A stretch of DNA of 64,000 nt, taken from NCBI GenBank assembly GCA_977006965.1, contig OZ345376.1, positions 806,001 to 870,000 of the forward strand, read 5' to 3'. The first letter of the stretch is position 1; each line of letters opens with the position of its first letter. The stretch comes from Phymatolithon calcareum (Eukaryota > Rhodophyta > Florideophyceae > Hapalidiales). A program made the translations under genes and the position numbers. Below, one piece after another: positions 9,698 through 20,524 of this stretch. Below the pieces are notes generated by a model. It made no database searches. It had not been told where the DNA came from and saw only the letters and a list, made by a program, of their open reading frames with translations.

Positions 9698-12491
9698 ATG
9701 GACAACTCGCAAGGAACGCTGAAGCTCGAGAAACTCAATGAGACCAATTTCCATGCTTGGAAACAGAACATTCAGCTAGTACTATCATTCCGCGAACTTG
9801 ATGAACACATTGAGAACGATCCACCAGCACGGGACTCGGACGATTTCACTCTCTGGCGTCGAAGTGACAACAAGGCAAAGGCTATTATCGGACTTTCTCT
9901 CTCGGATGAACATCTCGAGCACGTGCAAGATGTGAATACGGCCAAGGAAATGTGGCAGTCGATTCTGAATATCTTTGAACGACATACTCTACTGAACAAA
10001 CTGGCCGCTCGTCGCTAGTTCTATACCGCCACAATGCTCGAGGACGAGAAAATTCTTTCTTATACGAACCGTATTCGCCAGCTCCCATCCACCCTCAAGT
10101 CAATGGGTCTTGATATCAACGACAAAGAAATGGCGATGGGTGTGCTTAACGGACTTCCGGAACGGTTCGACAGCTTAATCAGTGCACTCGATGCTCTTGG
10201 TAACGAGGATGAGTCATTCTCGCTCGAGTTTGTGAAGAGCAGACTTTTGCAAGAGGAGCAGCGTATGTCGATGAGAGTCGAAGCATCAACCGTGAAAGCT
10301 GAGACTGCCGCACTCTTCACAGCCAGACGCGATGGAGAACGCATTCGTGATCACTGCGACCATTGTCATCGATCCGGTCATAAGAGCGTTAAGTGTTGGA
10401 CCAAATTCCCTCACCTTGCTCCGGAAGGATACAAACGTCGGAATGAAAAGCAAACAAAACCATCTGCATTTCGGACTGATGAGTCGGAATCGGTTCGTGT
10501 CATGTCTGATTCCGACTTTGTATGCTTGATGGCCAAGGTGCGCAATTCCGACATTTCTGAGAAGTCCAAGTCCTGGATCATTGACTCTGGAAGCACATCC
10601 CACATGACGTTTGACCGCTCACTCTTCTGCACGTACACCGAACTGTCGTCTACTGTTGAAATGGGAACGAAAGCTAAGGCCACAATCGCTGGAAAGGGTG
10701 ATGTCATTATTACGATCAATGTGAATGGGAAGCCGTCGAAATGCAAACTCAGGGATGTTATGCACATACCGGACTTTGGATACTCTTTACTATCGGTATC
10801 CAAAATGGATGAGTATGGATATGGGATTACGTTCAAGAACAGTCGTTGCTATGTTAAAGCTCATGATGACACGGTTGCTACAGGAACACTTCGCAAGAGT
10901 CTCTACTCACTCGATCTTGCAGATGGCAAGAAAGTTACCGAAGTTTCTTGTCTCGCTAGCCTCCAGCTTTGGCATGAACGTCTCACTCATGTCCATCCCT
11001 CTGGTATCTCTGATATGGTACGACATGGGGTGGTCAAAGGTGTGAACCTCGCTCCCAATCCAATCTCAGAACATCCATGCAAATGCTGTCTCGCCGGCAA
11101 AGGTCATCGCGCTCCTATCCCAAAGTCTAGTACTACTCGATCTGAGGCTGTCCTCAACCTCGTACATTCCGACATCTTAGGTCCTATCGACATTCCATCA
11201 CTCGGAGGCTCTCGATACTTCATCACATTAATCGATGATCACTTCAAATGGACCACGGTATACACCATGCGACGGAAGTCAGAGAGCTTTGAGTGTTTTC
11301 GAAAGTTCCACAAGTATGCTGAAACCCATACTGGTAGAAAGCTTAAGCATTTGAACGTTCAGGACTTCTCGACTGCACCAAAGATCAAGGCTATTAGGAC
11401 CGATAACGGAGGCGAGTACCTTTCCAACGAGTTCAAGGCATATTTGGCACAACACGGTATACATCAGCAACTCACAGTAGCATATACGCCACAACAGAAT
11501 GGGGTGGCTGAGCGCATGAACCGCACACTTCTCAACTTGGTGCGCTCGATGCTTCATCACAGAGGCATCGAGAAGAAGTTCTGGGCTGAAGCACTTGCTA
11601 CTGCTGTGTATGTTCGCAATCGAGTTACGTCACGAGAACTTCCTTCGAACACGACCCCCCATCACATGTGAATGGGTGCCGCTCCAGACTTGGGACACTT
11701 ACGTGCATTTGGCATAAAGTGTTGGTACGTGATACCGAAAAAGAAGATTAAGAAACTCGACTCTCGAACTCGTGAGGCCATTATGCTGGGATATGCGACT
11801 TCGTCCAAAGGATATAAGCTGTGGGATCTAGACTCCAAGAAGGTGATTGTGTCAAGGGATGTGACGTTCGACGAATCAGATTGCGGATTAGGTGAGGCTG
11901 AAACGGATGTATCCACTGACATTCCAGACGACGGAGTCGTCCAAGGTCGTTCTTCGGTACATTGCAGGTACTCGAGACTATGGGATTCTGTTCGGTGCAA
12001 GTGGGAGCTTGGTGCCAATCGGGTACACAGACGCGGATTGGCCAGGATGTCGTGAGACAAGGCGATCAACAAGTGGCTATGTGTTCCTTCTTGCAGGGGG
12101 AGCAATAAGCTGGCGTTCGAAGAAACAAACTCTAGTCGCCACGTCAACATGTGAAGCGGAGTACATCGCTTCCTGTGCCGCCGCCAAGGAAGCTGTTTGT
12201 CTGTCAAGGCTTATCGCAGATATCCAAGGTCTCCAGAAGCCCACTCTCATGACTTTGTATACCGACAGTCAGAGTGCAATCGCAACCGGGAGGAACGCTG
12301 CCATCACTCAACGCAACAAGCATATTGACATCCAATATCACTACGTTCGTGATGTTGTTGCAACAGGAAAGATCTCGATTAGGTACTGCAATACTGATTC
12401 CATGGTTGCTGATGCACTAACCAAGCCACTCGATCGAGTCAAGACAGACAAGTTCGCTCAAGATATGGGAGTATGCAAGCAAATGGCGTAG
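9698..12491 (+). pseudogene. Element 5 gag-pol pseudogene
   Basis: Starts at the family ATG (MDNSQGTLK) but is broken several ways. A nonsense codon at 10016-10018 replaces AAG in the RRKFYT motif, and a second (TGA at 11669) replaces the tryptophan of HIWMGAAP. Around 11945 the linker after integrase jumps straight to VLRYIAGTRDYG of RNase H, removing RT and shifting frame. Gag, the CCHC knuckle, protease DSGSTSHM, and integrase (RTDNGGEY, NGVAERMN) are otherwise readable. RNase H runs to the stop at 12491. Confidence 0.92.
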
Positions 12492-12512
12492 TGTCCCTCG
12501 ATCAAGGGGGAG

Positions 12513-12955
12513 TGTTGGAAGTGCGATTGCTTGGAGCTCTAGTCGCAAACACACTTCAATATCAAGGTATGATCTCGGTACACGTGTACACGTGTCAAGT
12601 GGAAAGTCAAAGTGTCTCAGAACTTTGAATCAAGAAGATTGGCAGTGACACGTGTCAAAGTATGATAAGAGTATGATAATCATACCCCCCTCACTCAGTA
12701 GATGATTCTTCATTTTTCATGTTACACGTGTCATTTGATATTATGACTAATTTGTTTAGGGTTAGAGTGCTTCCGTCGTCAATTAGGGTTTTTGATCAAG
12801 TTGATTGAGTTCTCAAGTCTATATAGTCTTGACGTGAGGTCCGCCAAGTCAATAAACCAAGGAACTCATACACTCACAACTCATCTTCTACTCAACCATT
12901 TTCCTTCAACCAAACTTTTTCTTTCTCCCCATCACTTGCCTAAGCTTCTTCAACA
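12513..12955 (+). repeat. 3' LTR of element 5 (family B, 443 bp)
   Basis: Follows ATCAAGGGGGAG, starts TGTTGGAAGTGCG and ends CTTCAACA. The double CACGTG palindrome is at 12580-12595. A TATA-like TATATAG and AATAAACCAAGGAAC lie in the last 130 bases. Confidence 0.93.
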
Positions 12956-15900
12956 GAGACTTGGTCTAACACAGACTCGGTGATATCGATTTCTCCAACT
13001 GCGGTGTTCTTGTGACTGGACTCCATTGGCGTTGGTACTGGTTTTGAGTTTTCCATTCGGAAAAGTTCCAAGACGGACTGAGCGTACACCGACTATGAGA
13101 GATGGAGAGTCCGGAGTTTTCGATTTCTTCGGATTTCAAGTCCAAGACACAAGCTGGCTTCGTTAAGGTCCTTCATCTCGAATCTCTGGTTGAGCTCCCC
13201 CTTGATCCACATAATGGCAGAAGTGTCGTTCCCGGCAATCAGCAAGTCATCCACGTACAGAGCGATAATCATGATGGAATTAGACTTGTGCCAGACATAG
13301 AGACATGGATCATTGGGACTACTCGAGAATCCAAGCTCGTCGATGAGGAACTTGTCAATCTTGGCATGCCATTGTCGAGGAGCTTGCTTCAAACCATATA
13401 GTGCCTTGAGGAGCTTGCACACCAGTTCGGGATGCTTAGAGTCTTGAAAGCCGGCCGGAACCTCCATGTATATGTCTTCGTCGAGCTCACCATGCAAAAA
13501 TGCTGTCACAACATCCATTTGATGAAGTTCCAAGTCATGGACAGCAACAGTTGCAAGTAGGATACAGATGGAGGTGAACTTTACGACTGGGGCATACGTT
13601 TCACCGTAGTCCACCCCATGCACCTGTCGGAACCCTTTCGCTACAATGCGAACTTTCGGGCCTGTATCCATACTTGCATGGTAGGACGTTCATGTCGGAG
13701 TTGCGCGGAAGCAGCGTCCAAGTGTTGTTTCGGAGGAGTGAAGAATATTCTTTCTCAATGGCTGGAGACCAGAAGTCGACATTCTGATTTGAAGTCGCTT
13801 CCTTAAAGGTCTGAGGTACTTGTTGAGAAGACAAACCGGATTCCGATGCGAGATTGACAGATTCTAAGGCAAGCATGGCAGTATGCGGGGGAGCTTTCCA
13901 GAAGTCAGTGGGTGGTTTTGAGACCCGAGCTGACCTGCGAAGAATGGGTTTGGCGATCATCGGTGTAGTTTCTTCAGATGCCGGTGGAGTTGTAGGTGTT
14001 TCTCCATCGTCCGCCTGCTGCCCTTCTTCGCTCGTTGCATCGAGGTTCTTGTTGTCCTCCTCTGAAATCTCCTTAGCTTCAACAATATCCTCAAATACTT
14101 TGACCTCTGCGTTGTTTGGAGTGTCAGTGGATACATCCGTTTCAGCCTCATTTAATCCGTAATCCGATTCGTCGAACGTCACATCCCTTGACACAATCAC
14201 CTTCTTGGAGCTCGGATCCCACAGCTTATACCCTTTGGACGAAGTCGCATATCCCAGCATAATGGCTTCACGAGTTCGAGAGTCGAGTTTCTTAACCTTC
14301 CTTTTTGGAGTCACGTACCAACACTTTATGCCAAATGAACGTAAGTGTCCCAAATCTGGAGCGGCACACATCCATATGTGATGGGGGGTCGTGTTCGAAG
14401 GAAGTCCTCTTGACGTAACTCGATTGCGAACATACACAGCAGTAGCAAGTGCTTCAGCCCAGAACTTCTTCTCGATGCCTCTGTGATGAAGCATCGAGCG
14501 CACCAAGTTGAGAAGGGTGCGGTTCATGCGTTCAGCCACCCCATTTTGTTGTGAGGTGTATGCTACTGTGAGTTGCTGGTGTATGCCGTGCTGTGCCAAA
14601 TATGCCTTGAACTTGTTGGAAAGGTACTCGCCTCCGTTATCGGTCCTAATAGCCTTGATCTTTGGTGCAGTCGAGAAGTCCTGAACGTTCAAATGCTTAA
14701 GCTTTCTACCTGTGTGGGTTTCAGCGTACTTGTGGAACTTTCGAAAACACTCCAAGCTCTCTGACTTTCTTCGCATGGTGTATACCGTGGTCCACTTGGA
14801 GTGATCATCTATGAATGTGATGAAGTATCGAGAGCCTCCGAGTGATGGAATGTCGATAGGACCTAAGACGTCGGAATGTACGAGGTTGAGGACAGCTTCA
14901 GAACGAGTAGTACTAGACTTTGGGATAGGAGCGCGATGACCTTTGCCGGCAAGACAACCTTTGCAGGGATGCACTGAGTTCGGACTGGGAGAAATTTTCA
15001 CACCTTTGACCACCCCATGACGTACCATATCAGAGATACCAGATGGGTGGACATGAGCGAGACGTTCATGCCAAAGCTGGAGGCTAGCGAAACAGGAAAC
15101 TTCGGTAACTTTATTTTCATCTGCAAGGTCAAGTGAGTAGAGACTCTTGCGAAGTGTACCTGTAGCAATCGTGTCAAGATGTGCATTAACATAACAACGC
15201 CTGTTCTTGAACGTAATCCCATATGCATACTCATCCATTTTGGATACCGATAGTAGAGAGTATCCAAAGTCCGGTATGTGCATAACATCCTTCAGTTTGC
15301 ATTTCGACGGCTTCCCATTGACATTGAGCGTAATGATGGCATCACCTTTGCCTGCAATTGTGGCTTTAGCTTTTGTTCCCATTTCGACAGTTGACGACAT
15401 TTCAGTATACGAGCAGAAGATCGAACGATCGAATGTCATGTGCGATGTACTTCCAGAGTCAATGATCCATGACTTAGAGTTTTCGGGAATGTCGGAGCTG
15501 CGTACATTGGCCATGAGGCATACAAAGTCGGAATCGGACATCACTCGAGTGGGTTCCGATTCATCAGTCAGAAATGCAGATGGTTTTGTTTGCTTTTCAT
15601 TTCGACGTTTGTATCCATCTGGAGCAAGGTGGGGAAATTTGGTCCAACACTTAACGCTCTTATGTCCGGATCGATGACAATGGTCGCAGTGGTCACGAAT
15701 GCGTTCTCCATCACGTCTTGCAGTGAACAGTGCGGCAGTTTCCGATTTGACGGTTGATGCTTCGACTCTCATAGACATGCGTTGCTCTTCTTGCAAAAGT
15801 CTGCTCTTCACAAATTCCAGAGAGAATGACTCATCCTCGTTGCCAAGAGCATCGAGTGCACTGGTCAAGTTATCGTACCTTTCTGGAAGTCCGTTAAGTA

Positions 15901-16345
15901 CAGCCATTGCCATTTCTTTGTCGTCGATATCGACACCCATTGACTTCAGGGTAGATGCGAGCTGTCGAATCCGGTTTGTATAGGGCAATATTTTCTCGTC
16001 CTCGAGCATAGTGGCAGTATAGAACTTGCGACGAGCAGCCAATTTGTTCAGAAGGGTATGTCGTTCGAAGATATTGAGAATCGACTGCCACATTTCCTTG
16101 GCCGTATTCACGTCTTGCACATGCTCGAGATGTTCGTCCGAGAGAGAAAGTCCGATAATAGCCTTTGCCTTGTTGTCACTTCGACGCCAGATAGTGAAAT
16201 CGTCCGATTCCCGTGCCGGTGGATCATCCGCAATGTATTCATCAAGTTCGCGGAATGATAGTACTAGCTGAATTTTCTGTTTCCAAGCATGGAAATTGGT
16301 CTCGTTGAGCTTTTCGACCTTCAGCGTTCCTTGCGAGTTGTCCAT
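12956..16345 (-). pseudogene. Element X gag-pol pseudogene (right piece)
   Basis: Minus-strand Copia gag-pol from ATG at 16345. It is open for about 890 codons through Gag, CCHC knuckle, protease, integrase (HERLAHVH, KGCLAGKGH, RTDNGGEY, AERMNRTL) and a full acidic linker. About 14 bases are missing near 13670 (after PCKY), shifting frame. RT continues in the new frame (GETYAPVVKFTS, LYGLKQAPRQW, YVDDLLIAG) and meets a TAG where relatives have CAG (near 13093). Two disabling changes make it a dead copy, but it is the most complete B-type internal region here. It was later split by elements 5 and 2. Confidence 0.93.
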
Positions 16346-16911
16346 TTTGCGGAGTGGCTGTCTTCAATTCTTGTCGAAAATCCGTTCGGGGAGTCCACTG
16401 CGAGTTAACAGAAGTTAACTTTCAAGGCAATCTGTCCCGTATATGAAATTCCTTCGAGTCAATGTGACCCGAACCTTGATCGGGGGATGGCTCAATGGCC
16501 GTATACCTCTTGTGGCGTTTTGGTACACCTGAACCTGCAGTCGGCAACACGCACTGCAAGACGCTTTGTGGTATCCTGAGGTGGGCCCGACAAGAAAACC
16601 GAAGGTAATCAAGCAAGGAGACACAACAGAAACCCTTGTGGTGTTTTGGTACACCTGAACCTGCAGCCGGCAACGCGCACTGCAAGACGCTATAATACTT
16701 TCTGAACGGGCCTCACTCAAAGACCAGAGGTAATTGAGCAAGGAACCGAACAAAAAGCTTGTGAACAATGACAGACAAGTCCCCTGGAGCGGGCCTTGCG
16801 AGAAAACCAGAGGTAATCAAGCAAGGATGCGCAACTAGGAGAAGACCGGGGGCGAAGAATGAGCCCCGGAGACGGCGATGATGATGAAGCGCGATGGTGA
16901 TCAAGCGCTGA
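16346..16911 (-). other. Leader of element X with tandem repeats
   Basis: Noncoding leader between primer site and gag. A block around CCTGAACCTGCAG occurs twice, about 126 bp apart (near 16511 and 16637). The phrase GAGGTAATCAAGCAAGG occurs three times in variant form (near 16600, 16725 and 16810), so the leader has partly expanded in tandem. Confidence 0.7.
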
Positions 16912-16924
16912 CTGGGCCATAACC
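16912..16924 (-). promoter_or_regulatory. Primer binding site of element X
   Basis: On the minus strand it reads GGTTATGGCCCAG, the initiator tRNA-Met half site with one C lost from GGGCCC. It directly abuts the LTR end at 16925. Confidence 0.8.
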
Positions 16925-17368
16925 TGTTTGTGGAAGGTTAGGGAATGGATGAGGAGAGTGGAAAAGTTTGGTTGGTGAAGATTGGTTGACGAGAAGTGGA
17001 GTTAGGTGAGAATGAGTTCCTTGGTTTATTGACTTGGCGGACCTCAGGTCAAGACTATATAGACCGGAGAACTCAACCAGACTTGACGAAAACCCTAATT
17101 GACGACGGAGACACTCTAACCCTAAACAAATTTGTCATAATATGATATGACACGTGTAACATGAAAAAAATGAAGAATCATCTACTGAGTGAGGCGAGTA
17201 TGAATATCTTACTCTTATGATACTTTGACACGTGTCACTGCCAATCTTCCTGAAGCCAAGTTCTGAGACACTTTGACTTTCGACTTGACACGTGTACACG
17301 TGTACCGAGATCAAACCTTGATTTTGAGGTGTGATGCGACCAGAGCTCCAAGCTTCACACTTCCAACA
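16925..17368 (-). repeat. 5' LTR of element X (family B, antisense, 444 bp)
   Basis: Reads TGTTGGAAGTGTG... to CCACAAACA on the minus strand. The double CACGTG palindrome is at 17288-17303. Beyond 17368 a plus-strand RNase H frame starts abruptly, marking insertion into element Y. Confidence 0.92.
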
Positions 17369-17749
17369 CCAATCAGGTACACAGACGCGGATTGGGCAGG
17401 TTGTCGTGAGACAAGGCGATCAACAAGTGGTTATGTGTTCCTTCTTGCAGGGGGAGCAATAAGCTGGCGTTCGAAGAAACAAACTATCGTCGCCACGTCA
17501 ACATGTGAAGCGGAGTACATCGCTTCCTGTGCCGCCGCCAAGGAAGCTGTTTGTCTGTCAAGACTTATCGCAAATATCCAGGGTCTCCAGAAGCCCACTC
17601 TCATGACTTTGTATACTGAGAGTCAGAGTGCAATCGCAACCGGGAGGAACGCTGCCATCACTCAACGCAACAAGCTTATTGACATCCAATATCACTACAT
17701 TCGTGAATTTGTTAGAACAGGAAAGATCTCGAATAAGTACTGCAATACT
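17369..17749 (+). pseudogene. Element Y RNase H fragment (left piece)
   Basis: Encodes TDADWAGCRETRRSTSGY, CEAEYIASC and QRNKLIDIQYHY, ending at YCNT where a solo LTR interrupts. It continues at 18191. Everything 5' of it lies left of element X and outside the window. Confidence 0.9.
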
Positions 17750-18190
17750 TGTTGGAAGTTTGACTGCTCGGAGCTCCAGTCGCACCACACTTCAATATCA
17801 AGTATGTTCTCAGTACACATGTACACGTGTCAACATGTTTGACAACATGCCTGCATTCATCGAGATAATAATATTTGGCCAAGACACGTGTCAAAGTATG
17901 ATTGGAGGTATGATAAGCACACACCCGTATTCAGTATCAAAAATGATGAATTTCAGTATAGAATACGTGTCATACGATATGACAAGACTATGATACACAA
18001 TTACTAGGGTAATTACAAAAATTTGGTTCACCGTCGTCAAAGTTCTATCGTAGCACATTTGTTCAAGTTCGAACCCGATCTCAGGTCTATATAATCAGGA
18101 TTTGAGTTCGACCTGGCGAGTAAACCAAGGAACCATTTAAAATCAACAAAACTTTTTTTCATCTCATCACTTCCATAACCTCCAACAACA
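17750..18190 (+). repeat. Solo LTR (family C, 441 bp) with perfect 5-bp duplication
   Basis: Flanked by ATACT at 17745-17749 and 18191-18195. Starts TGTTGGAAGTTTG, ends CCAACAACA. Its double CACGTG palindrome (17815-17830) has one substitution. It interrupts the RNase H codons of element Y, and removal restores them. LTR-LTR recombination is the usual origin of such solo copies. Confidence 0.94.
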
Positions 18191-18312
18191 ATACTGAGTC
18201 CATGGTTGCTGATGCACTAACCAAGCCACTCGATCGAATGAAGACAGCCAAGTTCGCTCAAGAGATGGGAGTATGCAAGCAAATGGCGTAGTGTCCCTCG
18301 ATCAAGGGGGAG
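18191..18312 (+). pseudogene. Element Y, end of RNase H and purine tract
   Basis: Resumes with SMVADALTKPLDRMK and ends at a TAG near 18290. The tract ATCAAGGGGGAG (18301-18312) abuts the LTR. Confidence 0.88.
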
Positions 18313-18755
18313 TGTTGGAAGTGCGATTGCTTGGAGCTCTAGTCGCAAACACACTTCAATGTCAAGGTATGATCTCGGTACACGTGTACACGTGTCAAGT
18401 GGAAAGTCAAAGTGTCTCAGAACTTTGAATCAAGAAGATTGGCCGTGACATGTGTTAAAGTATTATAAGAGTATGATAATCATACTCCCCTCACTCAGTA
18501 GATAATTTCTGATTTTTCATGTTACACGTGTCATTTGATATTATGACTAATTTGTTTAGGGTTAGAGTGCTTCCGTCGTCAATTAGGGTTTTTGATCAAG
18601 TTGATTGAGTTCTCAGGTCCATATAGTCTTGACCTGAGGTCCGGCAAGTGAATAAACCAAGGAACACATTCTCACCTATCTCAACTTCTACTCAACCATT
18701 TTCTTTCAACCAAACTTTTTCTTTCTCACCATCACTTTCCTAGCCTTCTTCAAAA
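18313..18755 (+). repeat. 3' LTR of element Y (family B, 443 bp)
   Basis: Starts TGTTGGAAGTGCG like the LTR at 12513. The final CTTCAACA is altered to CTTCAAAA, so the right border is inferred from alignment. The double CACGTG palindrome is at 18380-18395. A different Copia RNase H frame begins just after. Confidence 0.88.
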
Positions 18756-18956
18756 ACTTTGGCATTACATTCGGACGTGATAATGCAGCTGACCCGGTTG
18801 GATACACAGACACTGACTGGGGTGGCTGTCGTGGCTCTCGCAAATCCACAAGTGGCTACATCTTCATGATCGCAGGTGGACCTGTCTGCTGTAGCTCCAA
18901 GAAGCAGACAATAGTCGCGACATCTTCTTGTGAAGCAGAATACATCGCGTCGTGCT
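18756..18956 (+). pseudogene. Element Z RNase H fragment (left piece)
   Basis: Encodes GYTDTDWGGCRGSRKSTSGY and CEAEYIASC. It is more divergent than the other copies (GGPVCCSSKKQ in place of GGAISWRSKKQ), hence a separate Copia lineage. It is cut by a solo LTR and resumes at 19404. Confidence 0.88.
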
Positions 18957-19403
18957 TGTTGGAAATGTGTTTGCTTGGAGCTTTAGTCGCAAACACACTT
19001 CAATATCAAGGTATGATCTCGGTACACGTGTACACGTGTCAAGTCGAAAGTCAAAGTGTCTCAGAACTTTGAATCAAGAAGATTGGCGGTGAAACGTGCC
19101 AATGTATGATAAGAGTATGATAATCATACTCCCCCCCACTCAGTAGATGATTCTTGATTTTTTTCATGTTACACGTGTCATTTGATATTATGACAAATTT
19201 GTTTAGGGTTAGAGTGTCTCCGTCGTCAATTAGGGTTTTTTGATCACGTTGATTGAGTTCTCAGGTCTATATAGTCTTGACATGAGGTCCGCCAACTCAA
19301 TAAACCAAGGAACTCATTCTCACCTATCTCAGCTTCTACTCAACCATTTTCTTTCAACCAAACTTTTTCTTTCTCCTCATCAATAGCCAAACCTTCTCCA
19401 ACA
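18957..19403 (+). repeat. Solo LTR (family B, 447 bp) with perfect 5-bp duplication
   Basis: Flanked by GTGCT at 18952-18956 and 19404-19408. Starts TGTTGGAAATG, ends CTCCAACA, with the CACGTG palindrome at 19024-19039. Removing it joins CEAEYIASC to the AAKEAVWISRL block of element Z. Confidence 0.95.
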
Positions 19404-19742
19404 GTGCTCCGCCGCCAAGGAAGCCGTATGGATTTCACGACTTATTGGAGACATCCAAGGACTGGACAAGCCTTTACCGATTCGTGTGCCGGCCGATAAT
19501 CAAGGTTCAATCGATTCTGGAAAGAACCAAGCAGTCACGCAGCGCAACAAGCATGTAGAAATTCATTGTCACTACGGGCACGATGTTGTTACGCAAGTGA
19601 AAGTCAAGTTTGTCTACTGTCTAACTCAAGACATGGTCGCTGACACACTTAGCAAACTGTTAGACCGTTTGTTATTCGAAAAGCACGTTCGAGGAATGGG
19701 CATTAGCGCTCAACATATCAAGTCCCTTTAATCCAGGGGGAC
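19404..19742 (+). pseudogene. Element Z, end of RNase H and purine tract
   Basis: Reads SAAKEAVWISRLIGDIQG, then NKHVEIHCHYGHD and DMVADTLSKLLDRL, with TAA at 19729-19731. CCAGGGGGAC precedes the LTR. Fragment only; the 5' part is left of the window. Confidence 0.85.
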
Positions 19743-20074
19743 TGTTGAGAGTGGTACTTTCGACGAAAATTTGAAGCAAATCGGTTCTCCATTAGCGATC
19801 TTGGGGACCTTCCAAAAATATGCCGTGAACAAGCTTTTAAGGACACTTGAGGAAATTGGGCTATTTATAGACTTCAGTAGACACAAGTAGTCTACTCTCA
19901 GTGCATAGTGTCTTATTCAGGTACCACTGCAATACTATTGATATGTACACGTGTACACATACATTGGTATATAACCATTATGATAGATAAGGTAGTATAT
20001 TGTCTGAACACGTGTAAGTAATGTGCATGTGATCGAGGATTCATGTGCTGTCAAGATATGATTGTTGAATTACA
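19743..20074 (+). repeat. 3' LTR of element Z (family D), right border uncertain
   Basis: Starts TGTTGAGAGTGG after a purine tract. It carries GTACACGTGTACAC (19946-19959) and another ACACGTGT near 20010, like the other LTRs. The end could be ...AATTACA at 20074. Alternatively the LTR runs to about 20510 and includes the TATA and AATAAACTAAGGAAC blocks near 20363-20411, which in families A-C lie in the last 150 bases of the LTR. Confidence 0.5.
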
Positions 20075-20362
20075 TTGGTGCAGCCACTAGAGCTGACACC
20101 AGATAGCTATTCTTATTTTCTATTGCTTACACACGTTAGGTGCGTTGCGCAAGTGTCATGCGGACTCTCTACTTCGATTACTGCATCAAAACGGCGTGCA
20201 AGCCCCTGCATCAGCGTGACACGGCGGTTTGCCACCGTTCCGTGGCTCTGCTTTCTTAACGGACATGTGAATGAAGAGCTCTGCTTCGATTGCGTGTCTG
20301 TTGCTGACGTAGACAGTGTGCCTGACACTGTAGGAAATAGTTGTAGACTTCACCGGCGGGTG

Positions 20363-20411
20363 TATATAAACTCCACCCGACCGACTTGACCATCCGAATA
20401 AACTAAGGAAC
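20363..20411 (+). promoter_or_regulatory. LTR-like promoter block
   Basis: TATATAAA at 20363-20370 and AATAAACTAAGGAAC at 20397-20411 repeat the spacing and wording of the TATA/AATAAACCAAGGAAC pair in the Copia LTRs. This suggests the region just upstream is LTR sequence and drove the decayed coding region downstream. Confidence 0.5.
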
Positions 20412-20524
20412 CATCGAGCATCATCTAGCCTCCCATACCTGACCGAAGCAACACGATCTGGTCTGATCTGGTCTGGCCTGTCCTGCACCTCACCGAACGG
20501 CGCTCATTCCTGTCAACTTCTCCC

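Larger units (their letters stand above)
8815..12955 (+). mobile_element. Copia element 5, defective, with 5-bp target duplication
   Basis: Bounded by GAGAC at 8810-8814 and again at 12956-12960. It sits inside element X in the opposite orientation. The 5' LTR is reduced to 22 bases (8815-8836), most of RT is deleted, and an antisense family A solo LTR is embedded in its leader. Confidence 0.93.
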
